Assembly (NCBI GenBank): GCA_020632715.1
Contig: JACKFA010000003.1
Coordinates: 620,001 to 684,000 of the forward strand
DNA length: 64,000 bases
From: Deltaproteobacteria bacterium
GTDB taxonomy: Bacteria > Myxococcota_A > UBA9042 > PHBI01
Direction of reading: 5' to 3'
Under the pieces are notes generated by a model. The model was not told where the DNA came from and ran no database searches. It worked only from the letters and a program-made list of their open reading frames with translations. A program made the translations under genes and the position numbers. Positions 11,119-19,951 of the stretch are shown here, in pieces. The first letter of the stretch is position 1; the number at the start of each line of letters is the position of its first letter.

Positions 11119-11147
11119 TTCCAATCACCGCGGGCAGCGGCTACGGT
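11119..11147 (+). promoter_or_regulatory. Predicted promoter, possibly leaderless, of the serine hydrolase gene
   Basis: TTCCAA (11119-11124), a 17-nt spacer, then TACGGT (11142-11147). The GTG start at 11154 is 6 nt after the -10, so the transcript would begin at the start codon. There is no clear Shine-Dalgarno sequence, which fits a leaderless mRNA. Based on shape alone. Confidence 0.3.
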
Positions 11148-11153
11148 GGCGGC

Positions 11154-12365
11154 GTGAAAGACGTTCACGGCTACTGCGACCCGCGCTTCGACCGGGTCCG
11201 CGAGGTCTTCGCGGAGAGCCTCGCCAAGGGGCGCGAGATCGGCGCGTCGGTCGCCGTCTGCTACGGTGGCGAGCGCGTCGTCGACCTCTGGGGCGGCCTC
11301 GCCGACAGGAAGCGCGGCCTCGCCTGGGCCGAGGACACCGTCGCCATCCTGTTCTCGTCGACGAAGGGCCTCGTCGCGACCTGCTTCCTCATGCTCGCGG
11401 ACCGCGGCCGCCTCGACTACGACGCGCCCGTCGCGCGCTACTGGCCCGAGTTCGCGCAGAACGGCAAGGAGCGCGTCACGGTGCGCGAGCTCCTCTCGCA
11501 CCGCGTCGGCCTCGTCGGGCTCGACGACGCCTGGGTCTTCGAGGACCTCGAGCCCGCCGCGCGCCCCGCGCTCGCCGCCCGCCTCGCGGCGGCCACCCCG
11601 CGCTGGGAGCCGGGGACCGACCAGGGCTACCACGGCGTCACCTTCGGCCTCTACGCGGCGGAGCTCTTCCTCCGCGTCGCCGGCGAGACCCTCGGCGCCT
11701 TCTTCGAGCGCGAGGTGCGCGCCCCGCTCGGCGTCGACGCCTGGCTCGGGCTCCCCGAGGCCGTCGAGCCCCGCGTCGCGCGCCTCTACCCGGCCGGCAC
11801 CTGGGACCGCGTGTCGAAGCTCGGCCCGATGCTCCTCCGCCGGAAGACCGCCGAGGGCAAGACCCTCCGCGCCATCCTCAAGGGCGACAGCGACACGGTC
11901 CACGCCTTCAAGCACCCCGCCGACCTCGGCCCGCGCACCATCAGCGCCTTCGACACGCGCCGCGCGCGCGCCCTCGAGCTCCCGTGGGTGAACGCGGTCG
12001 CCAACGCCCGCGCGGTCGCGACCGTCTACGGCGCCCTCATCGGCGCGGCCCCGCCGGACCTCCCGCGCCTCGTCCGCCCCGAGACGCTGGCCTGGCCGAT
12101 GGCGCGCCAGAGCTGGACCGAGCGCGACCGCGTGCTCCACAAGCCCATGGGCTTCTCGGTCGGCTTCGTGAAGGACGAGCCGCACCTCTTCTCGCCGAGC
12201 GTCGAGGCGTTCGGCCACCCGGGCGCCGGCGGCTGCCTCGGCTGGGCCGACCCGGTCCTCGGCTTCTCGATGGGCTACGTCATGAACCGCATGGACCCGC
12301 GGATCCGCTCGCCGCGCGCGCTCGCGCTCGCGCGGGCCGTCCGGGAGAGCCTCGGCGCGCGGTGA
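11154..12365 (+). CDS. Beta-lactamase-fold serine hydrolase (class C/EstB family)
   Basis: A 403-residue serine hydrolase of the beta-lactamase-related superfamily, which includes class C lactamases, EstB-type esterases and D-alanyl-D-alanine carboxypeptidases. The nucleophile motif SxxK is S68-S-T-K71 (LFSSTKGL), followed by the usual LLSHRVGL segment. The C-terminal part has the FGHPGAGGCLGWADP block, which replaces the lactamase KTG and is typical of esterase-like members. No signal peptide is seen, so a cytoplasmic esterase is more likely than resistance. Start is the GTG at 11154, the first plausible codon after the -10-like box. Confidence 0.85.
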   Translation: MKDVHGYCDPRFDRVREVFAESLAKGREIGASVAVCYGGERVVDLWGGLADRKRGLAWAEDTVAILFSSTKGLVATCFLMLADRGRLDYDAPVARYWPEFAQNGKERVTVRELLSHRVGLVGLDDAWVFEDLEPAARPALAARLAAATPRWEPGTDQGYHGVTFGLYAAELFLRVAGETLGAFFEREVRAPLGVDAWLGLPEAVEPRVARLYPAGTWDRVSKLGPMLLRRKTAEGKTLRAILKGDSDTVHAFKHPADLGPRTISAFDTRRARALELPWVNAVANARAVATVYGALIGAAPPDLPRLVRPETLAWPMARQSWTERDRVLHKPMGFSVGFVKDEPHLFSPSVEAFGHPGAGGCLGWADPVLGFSMGYVMNRMDPRIRSPRALALARAVRESLGAR

Positions 12366-12390
12366 CAAACCGGCGGCGCCGCCGTAACCT
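12362..12390 (+). promoter_or_regulatory. Predicted promoter of the phosphofructokinase gene
   Basis: GTGACA (12362-12367), which overlaps the preceding stop codon, a 17-nt spacer, then TAACCT (12385-12390). Transcription would start about 60 nt before the ATG at 12460. A GAGGGGATG stretch just upstream of that ATG can serve as ribosome binding site. Confidence 0.35.
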
Positions 12391-12459
12391 CGCGAGGGGC
12401 CGGCGGAGGTCCGCCGCGCCCCGAACCGACGGAACGTCCATCGCGCGAGGGGATGACTC

Positions 12460-13824
<1,365 letters not shown>

Positions 13825-13839
13825 CGATCCGCGAGAGGA

Positions 13840-14931
13840 TCACGGCGCGACCACGGTCACCGGCACGTCGAGCGCGAGGCCCGCCGCCGAGAGGCGGACG
13901 GTCGCGCTCCCCGCGGCTCTCCCCCGGAGGTAGACGACCCGCCCCTCGCGGAGCGCGGCGCGCGCGAGGTCGTCGAGGGGGAGGCCGGCGTCGTCGTCGA
14001 CCCAGGGCGGGTCCTCGACGCCCGCGACGTCGTCGCCTGCGGTGATCGTGGCCGCGAAGCCGCCGTCGCCGTTGCCGAGGAGGAGGTGGCCGCCCGCGTC
14101 GAACGCGAGCAGGACGAGGGTCGTGCTCTCGCCGACCGCGACCGTCACGGCGTCGGCGTCCGCCGGGCGGTCCGGGAGGTGGAGCGCGAGGCGGGCCGCG
14201 GCGCCCGAGGTGAGCACGAAGCGCCGCTCGGCGCCGTCGCCCGCCGCGACGAAGACGTCGCCGTCGATCCCGCCGTGGCGGACGTCGAGATCGTCCGTGC
14301 GCTCACCCGCGCTGTCGGCGAAGAGCGGCGCCCCGCGGAAGGCCCAGGCGACGGCGTCCCAGCCGATGAGCGGCTCGCCGCTCGCCGAGGCGAGCGCGGC
14401 GTGGACGCGGACCCTGGCGTCGGGGAGGAGCGCGATCGGGCCGTCGCGGAGCGCGCTCACGTCCTGCTCGCCGGGCGCGAGCGTCGTCGTGAGGTTCCAC
14501 GGGACGAGCGCGTCGAGGACGACGTCGGCGCGCTCGATCGACGCGACGGTGAGCGGCTGCCGGAGGGAGCGCCCGCGATCGTCACGGACGAGCACCTCGG
14601 TCGCGCCGGCGCCGGCCGCGCGGACGGTCGTGGCGTCGACGACGGCGACGACGCCGGGGTCGTCGCTCGCGATCGAGGTCAGGGTGAGGCCGGACTCGGT
14701 GGGCGCGAGCTCGAGCGTCGCGCCGAGGGCGACCGGGTGGGCGAGCGTCTCGGAGCCGCCGCAGCCCTCGGAGGCGTCGCGGACGGCGAGCGGCTCGCCG
14801 CCGGCGTCGTCGGCGCACGCGGGCGCCGTGAGGCCGCCGAGGGCGAGGAGGGCGACGGTCCCGAGCGCGAGCGCGCGGGAGTCGAGGGCGCGCGCGTGTG
14901 CGGGCTTCGTCTGGCGCGGTTCCGGCGACAT
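13840..14931 (-). CDS. Predicted lipoprotein with bacterial Ig-like repeats, function unknown
   Basis: A 363-residue predicted secreted protein. The N-terminus is basic, then a hydrophobic segment ends in a lipobox-like LTAPAC, so the cysteine is probably lipidated. The mature part is Asp/Ala-rich with two stretches that look like bacterial Ig-like (BIG2-type) strands, for example TSIASDDPGVVAVVD and the C-terminal GRAAGSATVRLSAAGLALDV. I do not recognise a specific family. A sigma-54-like promoter lies about 40-55 nt upstream. It converges with the phosphofructokinase across 15 bp holding a weak GATCC/GGATC hairpin. A cell-surface role in a regulated response is an inference. Confidence 0.7.
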   Translation of the reverse strand: MSPEPRQTKPAHARALDSRALALGTVALLALGGLTAPACADDAGGEPLAVRDASEGCGGSETLAHPVALGATLELAPTESGLTLTSIASDDPGVVAVVDATTVRAAGAGATEVLVRDDRGRSLRQPLTVASIERADVVLDALVPWNLTTTLAPGEQDVSALRDGPIALLPDARVRVHAALASASGEPLIGWDAVAWAFRGAPLFADSAGERTDDLDVRHGGIDGDVFVAAGDGAERRFVLTSGAAARLALHLPDRPADADAVTVAVGESTTLVLLAFDAGGHLLLGNGDGGFAATITAGDDVAGVEDPPWVDDDAGLPLDDLARAALREGRVVYLRGRAAGSATVRLSAAGLALDVPVTVVAP

Positions 14932-14969
14932 GGGGGCACCTCGTGGTGGCTCGAGATGCCGGCTGTCCG

Positions 14970-14987
14970 AAACAAGATGCGTGCCAG
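14970..14987 (-). promoter_or_regulatory. Sigma-54-like (-24/-12) promoter of the Ig-like lipoprotein gene
   Basis: On the minus strand CTGGCACG, four bases, then TTGTT closely matches the sigma-54 consensus (YTGGCACG-N4-TTGCW). The -24 element is perfect; the -12 element has TGT where TGC is preferred. The site is about 40 nt upstream of the ATG at 14931, leaving room for a short leader with a GAGGTG ribosome site. Confidence 0.45.
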
Positions 14988-15081
14988 CCCGGAGCCCCGC
15001 GCGGCGGGCCGAGCGGCGCGTCGGGCCGTGGAGTAGCGCTGCTCCAGTCGGAGCGCGTGTGCGCCAGCCTCGGCGCTGCGG

Positions 15082-16737
15082 TCAGCGCCCCCGGTAGGCG
15101 AGGTGCTTGTCGATCATCTCGCCCATCGCCTCGAGGTCGAGGGGCTTCGGGAGGTAGTCGTCCATGCCGGCGCGGATGCAGAGGGTGCGCTCGTCCGCCT
15201 GGTTGTTGGCGGTCATGGCGATGATGATCGGCTGCTCGACGACCTCGTCGCGGATCTGCCGGGCGGCGTCGTAGCCGTCCATCACCGGCATCTGACAGTC
15301 CATGAGCACGACGTCGTAGGCCTGGCTCGCGACGGCGCGCACCGCCTCCGCGCCGTTCGAGACCGCCTCACAGCGGTAGCCCTGCTTCTCGACGAGGCGC
15401 TGGGCGATGAAGCGGTTGACGTCGTTGTCCTCGACCACCAGCACCCACAGGTTCCGCGCGCGAGCGCGGCGGAGGGCGCGGGTCGTGGGCGCGTCGTCGC
15501 CGCGGGGGCGGAGGGCCCGGACGAGGACCTTGTAGAGCGCCTTCCGCGAGCACGGGAGCACGACGCGGGCGAGGTCGCGCGCGATCGGCGGCAGCTCCGC
15601 GCCCTCGTGGGCCGCGACCATGACGAGGTGCTGCGCCTGGTCGGGCGGGAGCGACGGGAGCCGGGCGAAGACCGCGGCGGGCTCGGCGAACACGCAGGCG
15701 ACCTGCTGATCGACGAGGTTCGCGACGGCGGCGTCGTGGGTGAGGCGGACGGGGACGCAGCCGAGCGCCTCGAGGAGCGGGGCGATGGTGCGCGTGTAGA
15801 CGAGCTCGCGACCGACGAAGCCGACGCGGCGCCCCTCGACGCGGCTGTCGGGGAGCGGGCGCGCGACGGTGGTCTTCGCGGGGAGCGTCAGCGTGAACGT
15901 GCTTCCGACGCCCGGCTCGGACGACAGGAGCAGATCGCCGCCGCAGAGGGTCGCGAGGCGGCCGGCCACGGTGAGCCCGAGGCCGACGCCGCCGTGGCGG
16001 CGCGTCGCGGAGGCGTCGAGGCGGACGAACGGCGAGAAGACGCGCTCCTGCTGCTCGTGCGGGATCCCGCACCCCGTGTCGGTGACCTCGACCTCGAGGC
16101 GCTGCTGCGTCGCGTCGTAGCGCGCGCGGATCACGATCTCCCCGTGGTCGGTGAACTTGATGGCGTTGCTCAGCAGGTTCCCGAGGATCTGCCGGAGGTG
16201 GAGCGGGTCGACCTCGACCTCGGCGGGGACGCCGGGATCGACGGTCATCCAGACGGAGAGGCCCTTGTGGACGGCGTGCGGGACCGACGCGGCGACGACC
16301 TCGTCGAGCGTGTCGTGGACGCGCACGCGGAGGTCGCGGCGCGTGACCTGCTCCATCTCGAGCCGGGCGAAGTCGAGGACGTGGTCGAGGAAGCCGAGGA
16401 GGCCCTCCGCCGAGTTGGTGGCGGTGTCGATGAGGGACTGCTGCTCCGGGTTGAGCGTCGTGCCGCGCACGAGCTCGAGCGTCCCGATGAGCCCCATCAT
16501 GGGCGTCCGGATCTCGTGGCTCATGGTCGCGAGGAACGAGCTCCGCGCGCGGGCGGAGGCCTCGGCGCGCTCGACGGCGGCGACCCACTCCTGCTCACGC
16601 AGGCGGCGCGTCTCGGCGTCCTGGAGGGTCGAGACGCGGACGCGCTTCGGCGGCGGCAGCGGCGCGGTCGGGAGGTCGGTGAGCGTGTCGCTCAGCCGCT
16701 CGCGCGTCGAAATCGGGCCATCGTGGCTTCGGCTCAT
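15082..16737 (-). CDS. Soluble hybrid sensor histidine kinase with C-terminal receiver
   Basis: A 551-residue hybrid kinase. A short N-terminal tail with coiled-coil character (residues 40-70) leads to the dimerisation/phospho-acceptor domain with H74 in ATMSHEIRTPMMGLIG. The HATPase domain follows (N-box LSNAIKF, then DTGCGIP and GGVGLGLTV). After a divergent, receiver-like middle region comes a canonical receiver (from about 430) with acidic pair ED, phospho-acceptor D480 in LMDCQMPVMDG and the late K in LPKPL. No PAS, GAF or membrane segment is present, so input probably comes from a partner. I chose ATG 16737, which has a GAGGCGAG ribosome site; an upstream TTG at 16857 would add 40 unlikely residues. 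Confidence 0.88.
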   Translation of the reverse strand: MSRSHDGPISTRERLSDTLTDLPTAPLPPPKRVRVSTLQDAETRRLREQEWVAAVERAEASARARSSFLATMSHEIRTPMMGLIGTLELVRGTTLNPEQQSLIDTATNSAEGLLGFLDHVLDFARLEMEQVTRRDLRVRVHDTLDEVVAASVPHAVHKGLSVWMTVDPGVPAEVEVDPLHLRQILGNLLSNAIKFTDHGEIVIRARYDATQQRLEVEVTDTGCGIPHEQQERVFSPFVRLDASATRRHGGVGLGLTVAGRLATLCGGDLLLSSEPGVGSTFTLTLPAKTTVARPLPDSRVEGRRVGFVGRELVYTRTIAPLLEALGCVPVRLTHDAAVANLVDQQVACVFAEPAAVFARLPSLPPDQAQHLVMVAAHEGAELPPIARDLARVVLPCSRKALYKVLVRALRPRGDDAPTTRALRRARARNLWVLVVEDNDVNRFIAQRLVEKQGYRCEAVSNGAEAVRAVASQAYDVVLMDCQMPVMDGYDAARQIRDEVVEQPIIIAMTANNQADERTLCIRAGMDDYLPKPLDLEAMGEMIDKHLAYRGR

Positions 16738-16926
16738 CTCGCCTCGGATGACGGGCTGTCTCGCTCGGGCCGCGTGGGTCGGCCCAGTGGGGCTCTCGGG
16801 TGCGCGCTCGACGTGCGCAGTCGGGTGTTCGGCACACAGGTTGCGCATCTTGAGCAACTAAACGTCGCCGGATGTACCCGATGACGTCGGCGGGGTCGTC
16901 CCCGCCGCGCGAAATCGACGACGCGT

Positions 16927-16956
16927 CTGTCACGCGGCGCGCGCTCGGCCTATCAT
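16927..16956 (+). promoter_or_regulatory. Predicted promoter of the E2-like acyltransferase gene
   Basis: CTGTCA (16927-16932), an 18-nt spacer, then TATCAT (16951-16956), a five-of-six match to the -10 consensus. A strong Shine-Dalgarno sequence (AAGGAGG) follows, ending 7 nt before the GTG at 16987, so this gene is leadered. Confidence 0.4.
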
Positions 16957-16986
16957 GGCGCCTCGTTCCAGAGAGAAGGAGGCCCC

Positions 16987-17892
16987 GTGGCCCACCTCGA
17001 GCTCGAGAAGGTGAAGGACGTCTCGGCGTTCCGGAAGATCGCGATCGGGACGTGGCGGACGGCCTACGACCCGTCGGTCTACGGCACGATGGAGGTCGAG
17101 ATGGATCGCGCGATGGACTACCTCGCGCGCTTCCGGGACGCGACCGGCCTCAGGGTGACCGTGAGCCACCTCATGGCGAAGGCGATGGCGGCGGCGCTCG
17201 AGCGGACGCCCGACATGAACGCGATCCTGCGCTGGTCGCGGATCTATCGGCGGAAGCAGATCGGCGTCTTCTTCCAGGTCGCGATGACCGACGAGGGCGA
17301 GGACAAGATCGATCTGTCCGGCGCCTGCCTCTACGACGTCGAGAAGAAGGACCTCGCCACGATCGTGGCCGAGTTCGAGGAGAAGGTGGACAAGGTCCGC
17401 AAGCGCCAGGATCCGGCGCTCGAGAAGACGCGGCAGGGCTTCAAGCGCATGCCGTTCTTCCTGATGCACAAGCTGCTCAAGCTCGTGAGCTTCTTCCAGT
17501 ACACGCTGAACATCCCGCTCCCCGGCGTCCCGCGGGATCCGTTCGGCTCGATCATGATCACGAACATCGGCTCGCTCGGGCTCGACATGGCCTACGTGCC
17601 GCTCGTGCCGTACTCGCGCGTGCCGATCCTGCTCGCGGTCGGCGCCGTGAAGGCCGTGCCCGTGGTGCGCGACGGCGAGGTCGTCGTGCGGCAGATGATG
17701 AAGGTCAACGCGACGTTCGATCATCGCTTCATCGACGGGTACCACGCGGCGGTCATGTCGAAGGTCGTGCACCGCTTCTTCTCGGATCCCGAGAAGTACT
17801 TCGGGCCGATCCCCGCCGGGGTCGCGCTGCCGGCGCCCGCGGCGAGCGGAGAGGCGCGGGCGGTGAACCCGCTCGCGGGGCTCGCGGAGTAG
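16987..17892 (+). CDS. Stand-alone 2-oxo acid dehydrogenase E2-type acyltransferase domain
   Basis: A 301-residue protein equal to the C-terminal catalytic domain of lipoamide acyltransferases (E2 of pyruvate or branched-chain dehydrogenase complexes). The catalytic signature DHRxxDG is present with H246 (FDHRFIDG), as is the SIMITNIGSLG strand. Unlike a true E2 it has no lipoyl domain and no E3-binding domain, and no E1 or E3 genes are nearby. It could act as an acyltransferase with other acyl donors, or join a complex encoded elsewhere. Start is GTG 16987 behind AAGGAGG. It is tail-to-tail with the phosphoesterase gene, with a palindrome pair between them. Confidence 0.85.
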   Translation: MAHLELEKVKDVSAFRKIAIGTWRTAYDPSVYGTMEVEMDRAMDYLARFRDATGLRVTVSHLMAKAMAAALERTPDMNAILRWSRIYRRKQIGVFFQVAMTDEGEDKIDLSGACLYDVEKKDLATIVAEFEEKVDKVRKRQDPALEKTRQGFKRMPFFLMHKLLKLVSFFQYTLNIPLPGVPRDPFGSIMITNIGSLGLDMAYVPLVPYSRVPILLAVGAVKAVPVVRDGEVVVRQMMKVNATFDHRFIDGYHAAVMSKVVHRFFSDPEKYFGPIPAGVALPAPAASGEARAVNPLAGLAE

Positions 17893-17907
17893 GGCAGGGC
17901 GCGACGT

Positions 17908-17955
17908 GTGAACGGCGTTCACGGGAGCGCCCGCGGCGTCGTGAACGGCGTTCAC
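17908..17955. repeat. Convergent-gene palindrome pair, locus 1
   Basis: Two identical copies of GTGAACGGCGTTCAC at 17908-17922 and 17941-17955, 33 bp apart start to start. Each is a palindrome (GTGAACG/CGTTCAC) except for the middle base. They fill the gap between two converging genes, and the second copy overlaps the TGA of the minus-strand phosphoesterase. The same element occurs in two other tail-to-tail gaps of this window (37888-37940 and 60757-60806). No T-tract follows, so it is not a classical intrinsic terminator. Confidence 0.85.
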
Positions 17956-18698
17956 GCCTCGGGCGGGCCGTCCTGCTTCCAGCTCGCGAGGTAGACGCGG
18001 CCGTGGTCGATGGCGACGTAGCTCGTGCCGCGGAGCCAGTTCCCCGAGTTGACGTAGACCTTGCCCGGGAGGAGCTCGACCTGCTCGGCGGCGTGGGTGT
18101 GGCCGAAGATGACGGCGTCGAAGCCGCGCCGCAGGATCCGGTCGGCCGCCTCGTAGTAGACGCTCGCCTCGAGGTCGGAGCGCGCGCGCTTCCTGGTCCA
18201 GCGGTCCTTCATCTTCTGGTAGCCCGTCCACGCCTTGTAGATGTCGGGGTACCAGTCGAGGACGGGGCCGGCGAGGCGGGTGAGGGTCTCGTAGAGGACC
18301 GGGTGCTTCACGAAGGACGGGTCGTAGAGGTGGCCGTGCTCGACGCGGACGCGGCTCTCGCCCGAGGTGACGTTCAGGAAGGGGCAGATGGCGCTCGCGA
18401 GGCTCGTCTGGAGGAGGTGCTCGAGGGCGATGTCGTGGTTGCCGATGACGTAGAAGACGCGCCGCCCGGCGCGGACGAGCTCCTGGAGGCCGGTCATGAT
18501 GTCGAGCGCGTCGCGCGCGAGCACGCCGAAGCTCGCCTGCAGGATCTCGAGGCCGTCGCCGTTGATGCAGAGGTCCCAGCCCGCCTCGCGGCAGTAGCGG
18601 AGGAAGCCGCCGAGGTTCCGCTTCGCGAGGGAGTAGGGGTTGCCGATGTGCAGGTCGCTGATGACCAGCATGCGGTCGCTCTTGGTCGCGATCTGCAT
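17952..18698 (-). CDS. Calcineurin-like metallophosphoesterase (LpxH-like UDP-2,3-diacylglucosamine hydrolase candidate)
   Basis: A 248-residue metallophosphoesterase. The metal-ligand motifs are all visible in order: SDLHIG near residue 14, NGDGLEI (GD block), GNHD near residue 97, and GHTH near residue 195. The arrangement resembles LpxH, which removes UMP from UDP-2,3-diacylglucosamine in lipid A synthesis, but no other lpx gene is nearby and other phosphoesterases share these motifs. ATG 18698 follows the cNMP-binding gene by 3 nt, so the two probably form an operon. The stop lies inside a conserved palindrome. Confidence 0.75.
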   Translation of the reverse strand: MQIATKSDRMLVISDLHIGNPYSLAKRNLGGFLRYCREAGWDLCINGDGLEILQASFGVLARDALDIMTGLQELVRAGRRVFYVIGNHDIALEHLLQTSLASAICPFLNVTSGESRVRVEHGHLYDPSFVKHPVLYETLTRLAGPVLDWYPDIYKAWTGYQKMKDRWTRKRARSDLEASVYYEAADRILRRGFDAVIFGHTHAAEQVELLPGKVYVNSGNWLRGTSYVAIDHGRVYLASWKQDGPPEA

Positions 18699-18701
18699 GC
18701 G

Positions 18702-19157
18702 CTAGCTGTCCTCGCCGCCCTCGCCGCCGCCGTAGAGCAGGCTCGCGTCGGCCGCGGAGACGCTCGCGTCCCGCTCGGCGTGCTCGTCGGCGAGGCGCTT
18801 GTTCAGCTGGCGGATGCGGCCCGAGAGGCGATGGAGCATCTCGAACGCGAAGGTCGGGTCGCGGCGGATCCGGACGAGGAGGCCGCCGGCGTTGATGACG
18901 AGGAGCGAGGTGGGGCCGATGGCGCGGGCGTTGGCGTCGCGCGGGAGGGACTCGAGGAGGCCCATCTCACCGAAGAAGTCGCCCTTCTCGAGCACCGCGA
19001 GCTGGACCTCCTCGCCGCCGATGCGCTTCGTGATCTCCACGCGCCCGGACTGGATGACGTACATCTCGCGCCCGTGCTCGCCTTCGCGGACGATGGTCTC
19101 GCCGTCGGCGAAGCGCTCCTCGGACTCGCGGGCGCGGCGGTTCGGCGAAGGCAGCAT
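18702..19157 (-). CDS. Cyclic-nucleotide-binding domain protein
   Basis: A 151-residue protein made of a single cNMP-binding beta-roll (the CRP/FNR sensor fold) and a short C-terminal helix. The phosphate-binding cassette is present as FGEMGLLESLPRDANARA, with the glutamate and arginine that contact cyclic nucleotides in this family. No helix-turn-helix follows, so it is not a CRP-type transcription factor; it may be an allosteric partner protein. It lies 3 nt upstream of the metallophosphoesterase gene. ATG 19157 is preceded by GGGAG. Ligand (cAMP or cGMP) is not determined. Confidence 0.82.
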   Translation of the reverse strand: MLPSPNRRARESEERFADGETIVREGEHGREMYVIQSGRVEITKRIGGEEVQLAVLEKGDFFGEMGLLESLPRDANARAIGPTSLLVINAGGLLVRIRRDPTFAFEMLHRLSGRIRQLNKRLADEHAERDASVSAADASLLYGGGEGGEDS

Positions 19158-19259
19158 CGTGGCGGGCTCCCGGGGCTCGTGCTCGAGGAACGGAGGACGG
19201 TCGCCGGGAGAGTGTCCGTAAACGCGGCGCGCGGCGCAACCAGGGCGCCGGGCGCGCCG

Positions 19260-19622
19260 TCACCGGGAGACGCGGGCGATCCCCCAGAGGAGCGAGAGGA
19301 GCCCGGCGCCCGTGCACACGAAGACCGGCCAGCGGTAGTAGTCGCGGTCGATGAAGGTGGCGGCGAGCACGACGAGGCCGAGGCCGACGACGATGAGCGC
19401 GACGGAGATCGCGACGCGGCGGCGACGCGCGGGGGCGAGGCGGGCGAGGACGCGCTCGGGGCCCTCGTCGACGACCGCGACGATCGCGGCGTGGGCCGTC
19501 TCGGGTGGGACGCCCATGTCCACGAGGCGGACGCCCAGGCGGCCGGGGAGCTGGCCCGAGACGAGCTCCGTCGCGACGAAGCGCTCGAGGCGGCGCGGGT
19601 CCGAGAGGTCGTTCCAGTCCAC
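19260..19622 (-). CDS. Small membrane protein with two predicted transmembrane helices, unknown
   Basis: A 120-residue protein from the GTG at 19622 (behind GGAG), or 136 residues if the TTG at 19670 is used. I prefer the GTG because the extra residues are Pro-rich and poorly conserved in character. The N-terminal half is soluble (about 65 residues, ending in a basic ARRRRR patch). The C-terminal half has two hydrophobic helices separated by DRDYYRWP, placing the N-terminal domain probably in the cytoplasm by the positive-inside rule. I do not recognise a family. It lies upstream of the cNMP gene on the same strand (102 bp gap). Confidence 0.6.
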   Translation of the reverse strand: MDWNDLSDPRRLERFVATELVSGQLPGRLGVRLVDMGVPPETAHAAIVAVVDEGPERVLARLAPARRRRVAISVALIVVGLGLVVLAATFIDRDYYRWPVFVCTGAGLLSLLWGIARVSR

Positions 19623-19675
19623 GGTGAGGGAGCTCCGGGGAGCGGGGTCGTCGGGGGGAGCCGGCCTCAAACGAC

Positions 19676-19876
19676 GTAAGCCTCTGAGGCCCTGCGACTA
19701 CGCCCCGCCGAGTCGGCCGCTTCGCGGCCTTGGTCGGCGTGGCTTCGTCTCCGGTCCTCCGAGGCCCGATTGCGATCGTAAGCCTCGAAGACCTGCACCT
19801 GCGGTCCCCCGAGTCGGCCGCTTCGCGGCCTTGGTCGGGGGACCTCCGGTTCCGGTCTTCGAGGCCCGATTGTAAG
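19676..19876 (-). repeat. Two tandem, structured hairpin repeats (about 100 bp each) 3' of tRNA-Val
   Basis: Two imperfect copies (19676-19777 and 19778-19876) share GTAAGCCTC and CGAGGCCCGATTG ends and an identical core around GGCCGCTTCGCGGCC. Each folds into nested stems. In copy 2 a perfect 12-bp outer stem (19782-19793 with 19854-19865) encloses a perfect 10-bp stem (19803-19812 with 19835-19844). In copy 1 the matching stems (19680-19692 with 19753-19765; 19702-19711 with 19734-19743) keep 11 of 13 and 9 of 10 pairs although the bases differ at several positions, so pairing is conserved rather than sequence. They could be terminators or processing signals for the tRNA, or copies of a small palindromic element. 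Confidence 0.75.
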
Positions 19877-19879
19877 GCA

Positions 19880-19951
19880 TGGGCGATGCAGGACTTGAAC
19901 CTGCGACATCTGCCGTGTGAAGGCAGCGCTCTACCACTGAGCTAATCGCCC
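19880..19951 (-). tRNA. tRNA-Val (anticodon CAC)
   Basis: Complete cloverleaf on the minus strand: 7-bp acceptor stem (GGGCGAT with ATCGCCC), D arm GCTC-AGTGGTA-GAGC, anticodon stem CTGCC/GGCAG around loop TTCACAC giving anticodon CAC (valine GUG codons), 5-nt variable loop and T arm GCAGG-TTCAAGT-CCTGC. The discriminator base is A and CCA is not encoded. Its 5' end overlaps the last 10 nt of the upstream transporter gene on the same strand. Confidence 0.97.

Noticed and set aside
11154..12365. Serine hydrolase as a true beta-lactamase
   Set aside because: No signal peptide and no KTG motif; the C-terminal block is of esterase-like members.
19667..19945. Short overlapping frames of 70-80 residues on both strands at the tRNA and hairpin repeats
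   Set aside because: They read through structured repeats and the tRNA itself and have no ribosome site or known domain.
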